Source: Gillisella vitis (GTDB lineage: Bacteria; Pseudomonadota; Alphaproteobacteria; Rhizobiales; Rhizobiaceae). Taken from it: 64,000 bases of DNA. Shown in pieces: positions 1 to 8,461 of this stretch. The position numbers and the translations under genes were made by a program. Position 1 is the first letter of the stretch. Every line of letters starts with the position of its first letter. The notes beneath the pieces were generated by a model, which did no database searches, was not told where the DNA came from, and saw nothing but the letters and a program-made list of their open reading frames with translations. The DNA is taken from assembly GCA_009744235.1 (NCBI GenBank), contig WPHV01000014.1, forward strand, positions 1 to 64,000, in the 5' to 3' direction.

Positions 1-112
1 ATGCCACCCGCATCAAGGCCTCACAATGAGCTCGTCAGATACTCATCGGTGAGCTCACATCCGGCCCCCAGGCAAAACTATCAAGCCGCTGCAACTGAAA
101 AATCAATGGGGC

Positions 113-442
113 GTGGACGCCGCATACTCGATATCGTTACTCAACGTGATTGCTATAGCGATTTTGGCAGCCCTTGCCCGCTACGCTTATTCGCTGGGCA
201 AATCCTACATGAGCGAATCCCTTAAGTCTTCGGACCGCATCCATGCGATTCAATTCGGGAAATTTTTCCTACGGGCATATGGCAGTCAGACAAATAGCGC
301 GGAAATTCGAGAAGTTTTCCAATATTGGAATATAGACCGTACATCGACTTTTTCGTCGCTTGATGCTTCCCAAATCGACCCACAGATTGTGAACATGGTC
401 GTCCAGATAGTTTCCGCGATCACTGGTAAGAAAGACAAGTAG
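113..442 (+). CDS. hypothetical protein with N-terminal membrane segment, possibly 5'-truncated
   Basis: I do not recognise this 109-residue protein. It opens with a GTG codon and has a hydrophobic stretch at about residues 7-22, followed by a soluble, mildly charged remainder, so it may be a single-pass membrane-anchored protein. The frame stays open about 60 nt upstream of the GTG with no other usable start and then meets a stop, and no clear ribosome site precedes the GTG. The gene may therefore have lost its true 5' end. It stands alone at the window edge with no operon partner. Confidence 0.4.
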   Translation: MDAAYSISLLNVIAIAILAALARYAYSLGKSYMSESLKSSDRIHAIQFGKFFLRAYGSQTNSAEIREVFQYWNIDRTSTFSSLDASQIDPQIVNMVVQIVSAITGKKDK

Positions 443-843
443 GACCTCCAAGGCGGATTTCACAGAGAGTCGACGCCCCGCCCAGGATCACAACAAGAGT
501 CAAGCGTCAGACAGGTTTAACGTTTGGCCTTCGCCAGAGTAATTGGCGCTTACATGGCAACCGAAATGGGGTTTAAAGCTGGACAAGCAAACTTGCCCGG
601 CATGCAGAGCTAGAACGGCTTGTCACGGGTTAGCCCATCTTAGAAGCCGACAGTCCGCTCTCGGCCCCGATGCTGTCGGAACCCGTCCTTTCGCCACAGG
701 CGAAGGGGAGAAATCATTTGGGGTGGGTTCCTGACTTTGGAAGATCTGGGCTGCAACGCCGCTCACATTCCCCCGACGCTGATTTTGCTGTATCGCGTAG
801 TGGAATACACCTATCGGATCATTAGCGTTGGCGGGGGGCCATT
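443..843. other. 401-bp stretch without a gene
   Basis: I see no supported coding region, RNA gene or strong terminator. Short imperfect inverted repeats occur around 650-705 (CCGACAG ... CTGTCGG). A 63-codon open frame inside lacks a ribosome site and reads as chance. Confidence 0.5.
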
Positions 844-1584
844 TTGACTACCATTGCGCAAGCCTATCTTCACACTAAAGCCAACTTCACTGAGGCCGAG
901 ATCAACGACCGGGGGCGAGCGGCTGAAGAGCTTGCCTACGAAATCGCCCGGTCCGTGTTTCCCGTGGATGTTGAGCTTGAAGTCGTTTTTCAGACCGGCA
1001 GTCTGATAACCAGAGTGATTGTCGTTGCGTGGGGCGGGTTCATCACTGCGTATGGTGCAATCGCTACCTATCCAGACTTCAAGCAGGGTCTTGGTTTAGT
1101 AATAGAGGATGCCCGAAAGTTCGCTGGCGAGTTCAACTCACGGTTCATGTCTGAGGCAGAAATTAGGGATGAGATCATAGCTCGCCAACGCCGAACAGAA
1201 ACACCAGGCAGGATCAATCGGGCTCTCGACCGACTGACAAGGCTGGAGCAGGACACGCCTGTGAACTTTCGCACCGGGTACCATCAGGAATTTCACGACG
1301 CCGTCTCCCAGCTCCATAGGGGCCTGTCAGATTTGGAACCTGCCGACCGCCAACAAGCTACTGAGCTGATTTTTCAACATCATGCGCCGCTCTTGCCGGA
1401 GCCACTGCCATCCCAACTCACGAAGCCGATCGCATGGAGGAGGGAAGACGAGGAGTTTGGATTAGTCGGGCTGAGTGAACGCTCCGACATTAAATTCTTG
1501 GCCAACTTGAGGACTGACCGACCGCTGAGAGACCAATTGCTGCTGGCGGACAAAGATACCGAACGGGGCAAGATCAGTCGTTAA
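844..1584 (+). CDS. hypothetical protein with a central hydrophobic segment
   Basis: A 246-residue protein of unknown function starting at TTG, with a G-rich ribosome site just upstream. Residues about 50-72 form a hydrophobic stretch that could be a transmembrane or buried helix. The rest is polar and predicted helical, rich in Arg and Glu (about 95-200). There is no catalytic motif I can name. It is followed by about 160 bp of non-coding sequence and the convergent DJ-1-type gene. The codon pattern fits a real gene, but the function is open. Confidence 0.55.
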   Translation: MTTIAQAYLHTKANFTEAEINDRGRAAEELAYEIARSVFPVDVELEVVFQTGSLITRVIVVAWGGFITAYGAIATYPDFKQGLGLVIEDARKFAGEFNSRFMSEAEIRDEIIARQRRTETPGRINRALDRLTRLEQDTPVNFRTGYHQEFHDAVSQLHRGLSDLEPADRQQATELIFQHHAPLLPEPLPSQLTKPIAWRREDEEFGLVGLSERSDIKFLANLRTDRPLRDQLLLADKDTERGKISR

Positions 1585-1745
1585 CCGAGTCGAGCATCCC
1601 GCCGACAATCACATCGTCGCCATCTTCAACGACGGCGGCTTTTCGCGATGGGTTCCCATAACCGGACCGTCCGCAGTCGGCCCCTTTTGCGTCGCCGCCA
1701 GCTAGCCAGCAGGGTCTGACCATCGGGTGAACCTTTCTCTGCGGA

Positions 1746-2423
1746 CTATCTGAAAAATTCGAGAAGGGCCTCAGCCACCGCTTTCGCCGATCGCATGTTC
1801 TGACCCGTGATCAACAGCCGATCTCTCACAACAAAAGACTTGAAATCTGGTCCTGCCTGGTAGTCCCCTCCAAGAGACTTCAGCCGATCCTCAAGCAGAA
1901 AAGGAACGGTATGGTCGCGGCCGAGGGCTATTTCCTCCGAATTGCTTAAACCGGTGATCCGGCTTCCCTCGATAATGGGCCTCCCGCTGGCATCGATGAC
2001 CCCGCAGAACGCTGCTGGACCATGGCAGATCGCGGCTACCGGCTTGCCGAGAGAAAGGCATCGGCCAATCAATGTTGCGACGTCCGTATTGTCGGCAAAG
2101 TCCCACATTCCTCCGTGGCCCCCAGCGAAAAATAACGCGTCTATGTCCTCAGCGTGGACTGTTTCCAGCAATGCAGAATTTTCAAAATGCGCAAGCGCTG
2201 CTACATCACCACTGAACCGGTGGGTCTCCTCTGTTGACGTCTCTTCGCCAACGCTTAGCGGATCTATCGGTGGAGTGCCGCCTAAAGGTGACGCGATCAC
2301 AACCTCTGCCCCAGCTTCCAAAAAGCGGTAGTAAGGACCTGCAAGCGTCTCAAGACCCAATCCCGTTGGAAGACCGGTCTGTCCGAGACTGCCGTGAGAC
2401 GTTGATACGATCAGAATTTTCAT
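1746..2423 (-). CDS. DJ-1/PfpI (Hsp31-like) family protein
   Basis: A 225-residue type-1 glutamine amidotransferase-like protein of the DJ-1/PfpI superfamily, a group that includes chaperones, glyoxalase III-type enzymes and deglycases. The nucleophile elbow is visible as AICHGPAAF with Cys133 and His134. The family acidic residue is likely Glu36 in the YRFLEAG segment, and GGHGGMWD at 101-108 is the usual loop before the nucleophile helix. The length fits the Hsp31-like branch. Its start is monocistronic, next to a non-coding gap that separates it from a LysR gene on the same strand. The exact substrate cannot be read from the sequence. Confidence 0.85.
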   Translation of the reverse strand: MKILIVSTSHGSLGQTGLPTGLGLETLAGPYYRFLEAGAEVVIASPLGGTPPIDPLSVGEETSTEETHRFSGDVAALAHFENSALLETVHAEDIDALFFAGGHGGMWDFADNTDVATLIGRCLSLGKPVAAICHGPAAFCGVIDASGRPIIEGSRITGLSNSEEIALGRDHTVPFLLEDRLKSLGGDYQAGPDFKSFVVRDRLLITGQNMRSAKAVAEALLEFFR

Positions 2424-2775
2424 TACACGCTACCTGCGTTGGCCGACGAAATCGAAATGGAGCAACGTTAGATAATTGTAACGCCCCATAGATTTTTAGC
2501 CAGAGACAGCGAACATCCATTTCGCCGCCGCCTAAACTGCCAACTTTGGCGTCCGGTCTTAACCTTCTGCGACCTTTATTTGTCGAGGAACTCCTGCCAA
2601 CTGTCCAAAAACCCACAATGATTTCGGCATCGTAGAATTTGAGTCTGCAAGAAAATATATTTTGCCACGCCTGCGTCGCGGAAGATAAAGGAACAGACGC
2701 AGCCCTAGAAACATCTTCTAACGAAATTTCCTGAGCCAAGTTTTCAGACAATCCGCGGGCTATTTGCGATAGGGC
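2424..2775 (-). other. gap with a possible AraC-type HTH remnant at 2665-2775
   Basis: No intact gene fits in these 352 bp. Reading straight on past the LysR stop in the same frame gives about 37 codons (2775 down to 2665) resembling part of an AraC-family DNA-binding domain: ENLAQEISLEDVSRAASVPL has the spacing of the first AraC recognition helix. After that the frame degenerates. I infer a decayed fragment of a regulator; similarity by eye only. Confidence 0.25.
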
Positions 2776-3654
2776 TCATTCGAGGTTGCGCGCCTCGGTG
2801 TCGATCCAGCTACAGAACTGCCGAACCACTCGCGAGTCCAACCGGCGCTGGTATCGATATGATCCTATCTCGACCGGTTCATATCCGGGCAGTCCGACAA
2901 GTGCACCGGATTGTATTTCTCTGGCTGTGAGGATTGATGGCGCCAGCACCATGCCAAGTCCAGCCACGCAAGCATGAAGCGCCGCATCGTCCGTGTCGAA
3001 CTGATGGGAGAAGGAAAGGTCTGCCGGAGAAACGCCCGATGTCTCGCACCATAGCTTCCAGTCCCAATTGTTGGACGCACATTGAAGCGCCGGTATATCC
3101 TGAATTGTGACCTTCCGAGCCTCGGCATTTGCTGCAAGCAGGCTTGGAGAGATCATAGGGCGGCTCAAATCACGTCCAAGCAGTTTCCATCCTTCAGCAT
3201 CTTCATTGGCGCGAAAATATCGAATGCTGACATCGGAGATGGGGAGGACAGGAAAGCCCGGCGCAGAGCCCGTTTCAACCTGGACTCTAACGTCAGGGCA
3301 TAGATCCCGAAAGCGGTCCAGCGCGGGGATGAGCCAGCGCACTGCGAGGGACGTTGATGCCTGGACGCTGATTTCGGTCTCCTGACGATACAGGGCATCG
3401 GCCGACCGCTCGATGAGCGCGACGGCTGGCGCGACCTCCTGATAAAACCGCTCGCCTGCGTCAGTTAGCGAAACAGAATTGTTTCCTCGGCGAAAGAAAC
3501 TCACGCCGAGCTCTTCCTCCAACTTTTTCAGCTGATGGCTCACGGCACTAGGTGTAACGCCGAGTTCAGCGCCGGCTGCGGTCAAGCTCCCGGTGCGAGC
3601 CACAGTGGCGAACACTCTAACGGCGTTGAGTGAGATACGGCGGCCGATCTGCAT
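2776..3654 (-). CDS. LysR-family transcriptional regulator (GcvA-like)
   Basis: A 292-residue LysR-type regulator. The N-terminal winged helix-turn-helix covers residues about 7-65 with the typical segment TPSAVSHQLKKLEEELG. The co-inducer-binding domain follows, from about residue 90. N-terminal wording and length resemble GcvA-like members that recognise amino acids or related ligands. It is divergent from the EamA transporter gene at 3744 (89 bp apart), the usual arrangement in which a LysR protein controls the neighbouring gene and itself. The ligand is unknown. Confidence 0.9.
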   Translation of the reverse strand: MQIGRRISLNAVRVFATVARTGSLTAAGAELGVTPSAVSHQLKKLEEELGVSFFRRGNNSVSLTDAGERFYQEVAPAVALIERSADALYRQETEISVQASTSLAVRWLIPALDRFRDLCPDVRVQVETGSAPGFPVLPISDVSIRYFRANEDAEGWKLLGRDLSRPMISPSLLAANAEARKVTIQDIPALQCASNNWDWKLWCETSGVSPADLSFSHQFDTDDAALHACVAGLGMVLAPSILTAREIQSGALVGLPGYEPVEIGSYRYQRRLDSRVVRQFCSWIDTEARNLE

Positions 3655-3743
3655 GAGTTTTTCTCAAGCTCCCCTCAAATTCCTCGTTTGAAAACCAGAC
3701 GGAAATCCACCACAAGCGAAAGGTAAACCCTTCAGGACATGTG

Positions 3744-4658
3744 ATGAGCTCATTCCGCCTTTATACCAATACCAAAGCGATCATGTGGGTCACCATCGGG
3801 ACAGCATTATTTTCTTTGATTTTCGCATCGGGGAAATTTGCTGATGGAACCGCAACTCCATTTCAAATCCTGTTCCTCCGTTACATCGGTGGCCTGGCAA
3901 CGCTGCTGCTGGCCGTGGCGGCGCGACGGGAAAGACTGTCAGCCTGTCGAAGCGCTAAACCGCTCTCCCATTTTATGCGAGCCATATTCGGAGCTTCGGG
4001 CGGGGGAGCACTGATCTACGCATCCGCAAACATGCCGATCGTAGACGCCACAGCGATCGGTCTGCTCTATGTCGTGTTTGTCATCCCTCTCGGGGTTCTA
4101 GTGTTGAAGGAACAGCTCACCAGTCGGCATCTCGGCGCCGTCGCGGTCTGTTGCGCCGGGGCTGCGATCGTTATGGCATCGCGCGGCGCGTTTACCGGGT
4201 TCCATCTGGCTTATGTTTTCCCGGCCGGCATTGCAGTTCTCGGCGCTGCATTGCTAGCCGTCGAAGGGCTGATGATCAAGATGCTCTCACACTCCGATCG
4301 CGCAATGACGGTGCTACTCTATGTCAACGCGTTCGGCATCCTGCTGATGGCTGGCCCCGCCGCCACGCAATGGGTACCGCTCTCTATCGAAAATGCGATG
4401 TCGTTCCTCCTGCTCGGGCCGATCGCAGTGACGGCGCAATATTGCATCGTCCAGGGTTATCGCCTCGCATCACTATCGATCGTCGGCCCGGTCGATTACA
4501 CTTGGCTGATCTTCGCCGGTCTGATCGGTTTTTTGTTTTTTGGCGAAAAGCCAACCTTGGGTGTAGCAGCAGGTTCAGCGATCATTGCGCTAGGCGGCAT
4601 AATGCTTGCCATCATCAAGCCACCGGCCTGCGAGCGCGAAAGCTTGTCGCCAGATTAA
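3744..4658 (+). CDS. EamA/RhaT (DMT) family transporter
   Basis: A 304-residue integral membrane protein with about ten hydrophobic segments in two EamA halves, as in the drug/metabolite transporter superfamily of exporters. I take the ATG at 3744, just after an in-frame GTG, because AGGA lies at ribosome-site distance. The divergent LysR gene likely regulates it. A second, different EamA gene starts 80 bp downstream. The pair may export related small metabolites, but no substrate can be inferred. Confidence 0.85.
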   Translation: MSSFRLYTNTKAIMWVTIGTALFSLIFASGKFADGTATPFQILFLRYIGGLATLLLAVAARRERLSACRSAKPLSHFMRAIFGASGGGALIYASANMPIVDATAIGLLYVVFVIPLGVLVLKEQLTSRHLGAVAVCCAGAAIVMASRGAFTGFHLAYVFPAGIAVLGAALLAVEGLMIKMLSHSDRAMTVLLYVNAFGILLMAGPAATQWVPLSIENAMSFLLLGPIAVTAQYCIVQGYRLASLSIVGPVDYTWLIFAGLIGFLFFGEKPTLGVAAGSAIIALGGIMLAIIKPPACERESLSPD

Positions 4659-4738
4659 GGCATATCCACAATCGGCTAGCTCTGCTTCGGGAAGCAGGCC
4701 TATGCACCGTGATAGTTTCCCGGAAAGGAAATAAAGGC

Positions 4739-5659
4739 ATGCGGCTAACCTGTCTGGTTTTTGCTCTGCTTGGCCTCTTCTGGGGTTCGAACTTCATCTA
4801 CATGAAATGGGCAACGGAACTGATCACACCGGCGCAAATCACCCTTCTGCGGGTATTCTTCGGCTTCTTGCCGCTTGCCTTCGTTGCATGGCGCAAAGGT
4901 GTGATCCACCAAGCTCAAGTGCGCCACTTGCCGCATTTCCTCGTCATGGCGGTGCTGGCAACGGCCTTCTATTATTTCGCGATCGCGGAAGGCACGGCGC
5001 TGCTTCCCTCTGGTATTGCCGGTATCCTCGGCGGTTCGATCTCCTTATTCACGACGATCGCCACCCTTCTGTTCCTTCGCACCGAAAAGCCAAACGCTTT
5101 GATGCTGGCCGGTGTTCTTGTGGGCTTCGCTGGCATCGTTCTTATAGCGCGGCCTTGGGAGGGTACGGATAGAACTATCGACTTGGCGGGGGTGTCGTGG
5201 ATGCTGGCGGCAACCACGATTCTCGGTGTCTCCTACGTTTACGTTCGCCGCTTTCTATCACCTTACAATCTGCCACCCCTCGCGCTCGCCACCTGGCAAA
5301 CCGGGCTTGCCTTGGTGGTACTCTTGCTCGTCGTCGATCGAACGGGAACAAGCAGCATTCTGCAAAACTGGCACGCAGCGGCTGGCGTCGCGATCGGGCT
5401 CGGTGTCCTCGGAACCGGGATGGCCTTCCTGATCTATTATTACCTGCTCCAAGAGCTGGGTGCGGTCGCTGCTTCGGGCGCGACCTATATCACGCCAAAT
5501 GTCGCGTTGCTGATCGGCTGGGCCAACGGCGAAAGAGTTGGTGTCCCGGAACTCGCCGCCATTATCCTTGTGCTGGCCAGCATCGCGATGTTGCAGATCG
5601 GCCGACAACAAGCAGTGAAGCAAGCTGAACAACGCGTAGCCGCAACAGTGAAGCCGTAG
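4739..5659 (+). CDS. EamA/RhaT (DMT) family transporter
   Basis: A second 306-residue EamA-type exporter with ten predicted membrane helices and the classic opening LLGLFWGSNFIYMKWA. The frame is open far upstream, but the ATG at 4739 follows a good ribosome site (GGAAAGGAA) and gives the usual family length, so upstream codons are not counted. It lies 80 bp after the first EamA gene and is probably cotranscribed. It diverges clearly from that neighbour, so this is not a recent duplication. Confidence 0.85.
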   Translation: MRLTCLVFALLGLFWGSNFIYMKWATELITPAQITLLRVFFGFLPLAFVAWRKGVIHQAQVRHLPHFLVMAVLATAFYYFAIAEGTALLPSGIAGILGGSISLFTTIATLLFLRTEKPNALMLAGVLVGFAGIVLIARPWEGTDRTIDLAGVSWMLAATTILGVSYVYVRRFLSPYNLPPLALATWQTGLALVVLLLVVDRTGTSSILQNWHAAAGVAIGLGVLGTGMAFLIYYYLLQELGAVAASGATYITPNVALLIGWANGERVGVPELAAIILVLASIAMLQIGRQQAVKQAEQRVAATVKP

Positions 5660-5769
5660 CCCCAAGCTTTGCGACACAGTCAGTATCTGGGATGTCTGCT
5701 TTTCGCGATAGCAGTCTTAGGAGCCGTCAATATCTTCCCTGCCCCAAGATACCGAACGGCAATGCGCCC

Positions 5770-6525
5770 TCATTGTAATCGTTGCATTGAAGAAACTGGA
5801 ACATCGAATATTAATAGGCCAGCTTCGTCCAGCGGCAGTTGGGCTGTCACCTGACCGCCTGGATCGATCACGGCAGTTGGGCCCCAAGATACCCGACCAT
5901 CACGCTCACCAAAAATGTCCGATGAAACAAGCCAGATACCTTGCTCTAAACATCTCTCACCGCGGACAGCGTTGTGTACGTGAAGATACTGTTCTGCCCG
6001 TTCACGGGGCATCATGTTGTTTGCCAGGCAGACAATTAATTCTCCGCCTTGATCGGCGATCATCTTAGCCATAGCCGGAGAATTCGTATCATAACAAATG
6101 TTCACGCCGAACCTAAGGCCATCGACTTCGAACATCGGCATTTCAGCATCAGATGCAAAGAAACTCTCTGATTTGAGAAGGTTCTTTTTCCGATAGCGTC
6201 CCATCAATGCACCATTCTGAATGATCACCGCGCTATTAAACAGGCTGCCGCAACTTCGTTCAATCAGCCCGGATATGATGATCATATCCGTTGAAGGAAG
6301 TAGAGCGAGGAGCGACTGAAATTCTAAAGAAGCAAGGTCTATTGCAGATCGTCGGGCCTCCGCCTCGTTGAGCAGGTATCCTTGTAGGAAGCACTCGGGG
6401 AAACAGATTAGTTGGACACCGTGTGCCGCTGCTTGGGTAACGACTTGGTCGGCATATCTTAGAGAAGCGTCGATATCCCCCCGGAATTCCGGCGTCTGCG
6501 CAGCTGCGATCCGAACGGTGTGCAT
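5770..6525 (-). CDS. carbon-nitrogen hydrolase (nitrilase superfamily)
   Basis: A 251-residue nitrilase-superfamily amidohydrolase. The catalytic triad can be read in order: Glu44 in CFPECFLQGY, Lys113 in RYRKKNL and Cys144 in VNICYD. Members hydrolyse C-N bonds in amides, carbamoyl compounds or omega-amidated acids; the substrate here is unclear. It is convergent with the EamA pair and lies 113 bp downstream of an Lrp-type regulator on the same strand, so these genes could form one amino-acid-related unit with the LysE exporter. That link is inference. Confidence 0.85.
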   Translation of the reverse strand: MHTVRIAAAQTPEFRGDIDASLRYADQVVTQAAAHGVQLICFPECFLQGYLLNEAEARRSAIDLASLEFQSLLALLPSTDMIIISGLIERSCGSLFNSAVIIQNGALMGRYRKKNLLKSESFFASDAEMPMFEVDGLRFGVNICYDTNSPAMAKMIADQGGELIVCLANNMMPRERAEQYLHVHNAVRGERCLEQGIWLVSSDIFGERDGRVSWGPTAVIDPGGQVTAQLPLDEAGLLIFDVPVSSMQRLQ

Positions 6526-6638
6526 GGGCTATAAATCCTATGATCGAAGGGAATCACTCGGGTGCCAAACCATTATCGAAATGGCTACTCAAGTCCGAAA
6601 CGAGCCCTATAGCGAGATGTAGCCATTTCGCAGTGCCT

Positions 6639-7112
6639 TTACACAGGTAGAGCGAACGTCTGCTTGACGACTTCGCTGGGCACGTCTGTTTTTACGTTCT
6701 GAATGCCATTCTTTCGAGTCAGGTGCGTAGACTGAAAACGGCGATAACCGTCCAGATCTGAAACGACGACCCGCAACAATGCGTCACTCTCGCCTAGCAT
6801 GATGTAGCATTCTACCACCTCGGGCAATTTGCTCATGGCGGCGATGAACAAGTCTATGGTTTCCGCGTCTTGTGAGGTCAGCCAGACGCGCGCGAACATG
6901 GAGAGTGTCAGGCCGATTTTCATCTGATCAAGTACGGCAACATAACGGGAGATGATACCGGCTTCTTCCAATAACTTCACGCGGCGAAGGCAGGGGGATG
7001 GGGACAAGCCAACCTCTTTTGCTAACTCCACATTCTGAATTCGCCCATTGCGTTGCAGCGCTTTTAAAATGCGCCGGTCGATATCGTCTAATCTAATTGG
7101 CATGGAATTCAT
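6639..7112 (-). CDS. Lrp/AsnC family transcriptional regulator
   Basis: A 157-residue Lrp/AsnC regulator. The N-terminal helix-turn-helix (about residues 8-60) contains the family pattern LDDIDRRILKALQRNGR and GLSPSPCLRRVKLLEE. The C-terminal ligand-sensing RAM domain spans about 70-150. An ATG three codons in is a possible alternative start. It is transcribed divergently from the LysE-type exporter at 7229, the standard pairing in which an Lrp protein senses an amino acid and induces its exporter. Confidence 0.93.
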   Translation of the reverse strand: MNSMPIRLDDIDRRILKALQRNGRIQNVELAKEVGLSPSPCLRRVKLLEEAGIISRYVAVLDQMKIGLTLSMFARVWLTSQDAETIDLFIAAMSKLPEVVECYIMLGESDALLRVVVSDLDGYRRFQSTHLTRKNGIQNVKTDVPSEVVKQTFALPV

Positions 7113-7228
7113 TTAAAGAAGCCCTTTCTAACGCTGAATGCCAAAACATTATGTTTTCGAGCAATCTTCGCAACCCAATAGAACGCATCCTGCCATATGA
7201 TCCTCTTCATAGTGAAAAGGAGACCGGA

Positions 7229-7843
7229 ATGGATTGGGGCTGGCTTGCGGGAATGACAGGTTTCGCATTTGCTATGGCGGCGACGCCTGGACCGAACAAC
7301 ACGATAGTGGCGGCTTCTGGGGCAATGCACGGACTTGCTCGAACAATGCCAGTGATGCTCGGAATTGCCTTCGGAGTTGCCTCAATCATGCTTGCTGTCA
7401 CAACCTTCGGCATATCGGCAATTACCGACCCGTACGTAATTGCAGCACTAAAATGGGCCGGCGTTGCTTATCTTCTATGGCTTGCTTGGAAGATCGGCAG
7501 CGCTGCACCTCTACCAAATGATTTAGAGAAGGAACATCAAGGAGCGGCTGCGCCGCTGTCCTTCATACAAGGCGCATTCTTCCAGTTTATTAATCCAAAG
7601 CTGTGGATCATGGTGGGCAGCGCTGTCGTCACCTACGGCACTATGAAAGAGATGGGCCCTGTCCAGCTTGCAGCCATTTTTGCACTCGTATTCGGTGGGA
7701 TGACCTTCGTCAGCGTTGTCGCGTGGGCGGCACTCGGCGTTTCCGTTCGGCGTTTTCTGACATCACGCCGTGCCGTGAGAACATTCAACGTGGTGATGGC
7801 GATCCTTCTTCTTATATCGCTGATTCCCATCGTATTTGAATAA
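7229..7843 (+). CDS. LysE/RhtB family amino-acid exporter
   Basis: A 204-residue membrane protein of the LysE/RhtB family with about six hydrophobic segments and the signature TPGPNNTIVAASGAMHG near residues 19-35. The frame is open upstream, but the ATG at 7229 follows AAAGGAGA, a strong ribosome site, and gives the usual length. Its likely regulator is the divergent Lrp gene. It probably exports an amino acid or a derivative; the substrate cannot be read. Confidence 0.9.
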   Translation: MDWGWLAGMTGFAFAMAATPGPNNTIVAASGAMHGLARTMPVMLGIAFGVASIMLAVTTFGISAITDPYVIAALKWAGVAYLLWLAWKIGSAAPLPNDLEKEHQGAAAPLSFIQGAFFQFINPKLWIMVGSAVVTYGTMKEMGPVQLAAIFALVFGGMTFVSVVAWAALGVSVRRFLTSRRAVRTFNVVMAILLLISLIPIVFE

Positions 7844-8461
7844 GGCCACCAAGTCTCATGCGTTACCATCACCAAAAGTTCGATGGCTGCTCCCAGCCGA
7901 TAGCAAATCAAAGGCTTCGGCAGCTGTGCGCCTTCATGCCGTACATTAAACCACCCATAGCCCCTGCCCCAAAGAAGGCATCGCATGGGAAGCAGCGTCA
8001 CGGCTGCTATCTGTGAAACAGAACCGACGGCTGACCTCATTCGAACAGGGATTAAATAACTGATTGCGATTGCAAACTAGCAACGGAGGCGAAGTCATCA
8101 ATGGGGCCGATAGTGATCCCATCGGATCTCCATGTCATCTGAATAAATCAGGGCCTTAGGGACCGATCATAGGGTCAACATCCGGCGCCGATTAACACAC
8201 CAATCTCCCAAAACCGAAAGTCAATACAGAGCAAAAGGCCTGAGCCAGTCGACCACGCCATGCCCAGCGGTCTGCTATCCGCGCGGTTCTCAATAATTCT
8301 ATCGCCTGACGATATGGTTTCAATAAAATACAACCGTTAACCTTGACCTTTGCGGTAAGCGGCCTAATCTCGCCATGGGAATGGCGCGATTGGGATACTT
8401 TTCGCACTTCACCAATATTAATTTTGTTTTTGATGACGCGATAAGTGGAGGAGCATTCCGC
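7844..8461. other. non-coding gap left of the VgrG cassette
   Basis: I see no gene in these 618 bp. They hold the left, more decayed copy of the cassette-flanking repeat (8011-8198) and the vgrG leader. An ATG at 8375 is in frame with vgrG, but the better ribosome site (GTGGAGGAG) lies just before 8462. Confidence 0.6.
8011..8198 (+). repeat. left copy of direct repeat flanking the VgrG cassette
   Basis: It aligns in the same orientation with 13610-13799 over almost 190 bp. Shared blocks include CTGTGAAACAG at the left end, GATCTCCATGTCATC in the middle and AATAAATCAGG after it. The two differ by many substitutions and small gaps. The central palindrome seen in the right copy is eroded here. 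Probably remains of the same mobile or repeated sequence. Confidence 0.7.

Noticed and set aside
1..225. 74-codon open frame at the left edge
   Set aside because: Out of frame with the hydrophobic protein at 113-442, composition random.
4151..4738. Long 5' extension of the second EamA gene
   Set aside because: It overlaps the first EamA gene in another frame; the ATG at 4739 has a good ribosome site.
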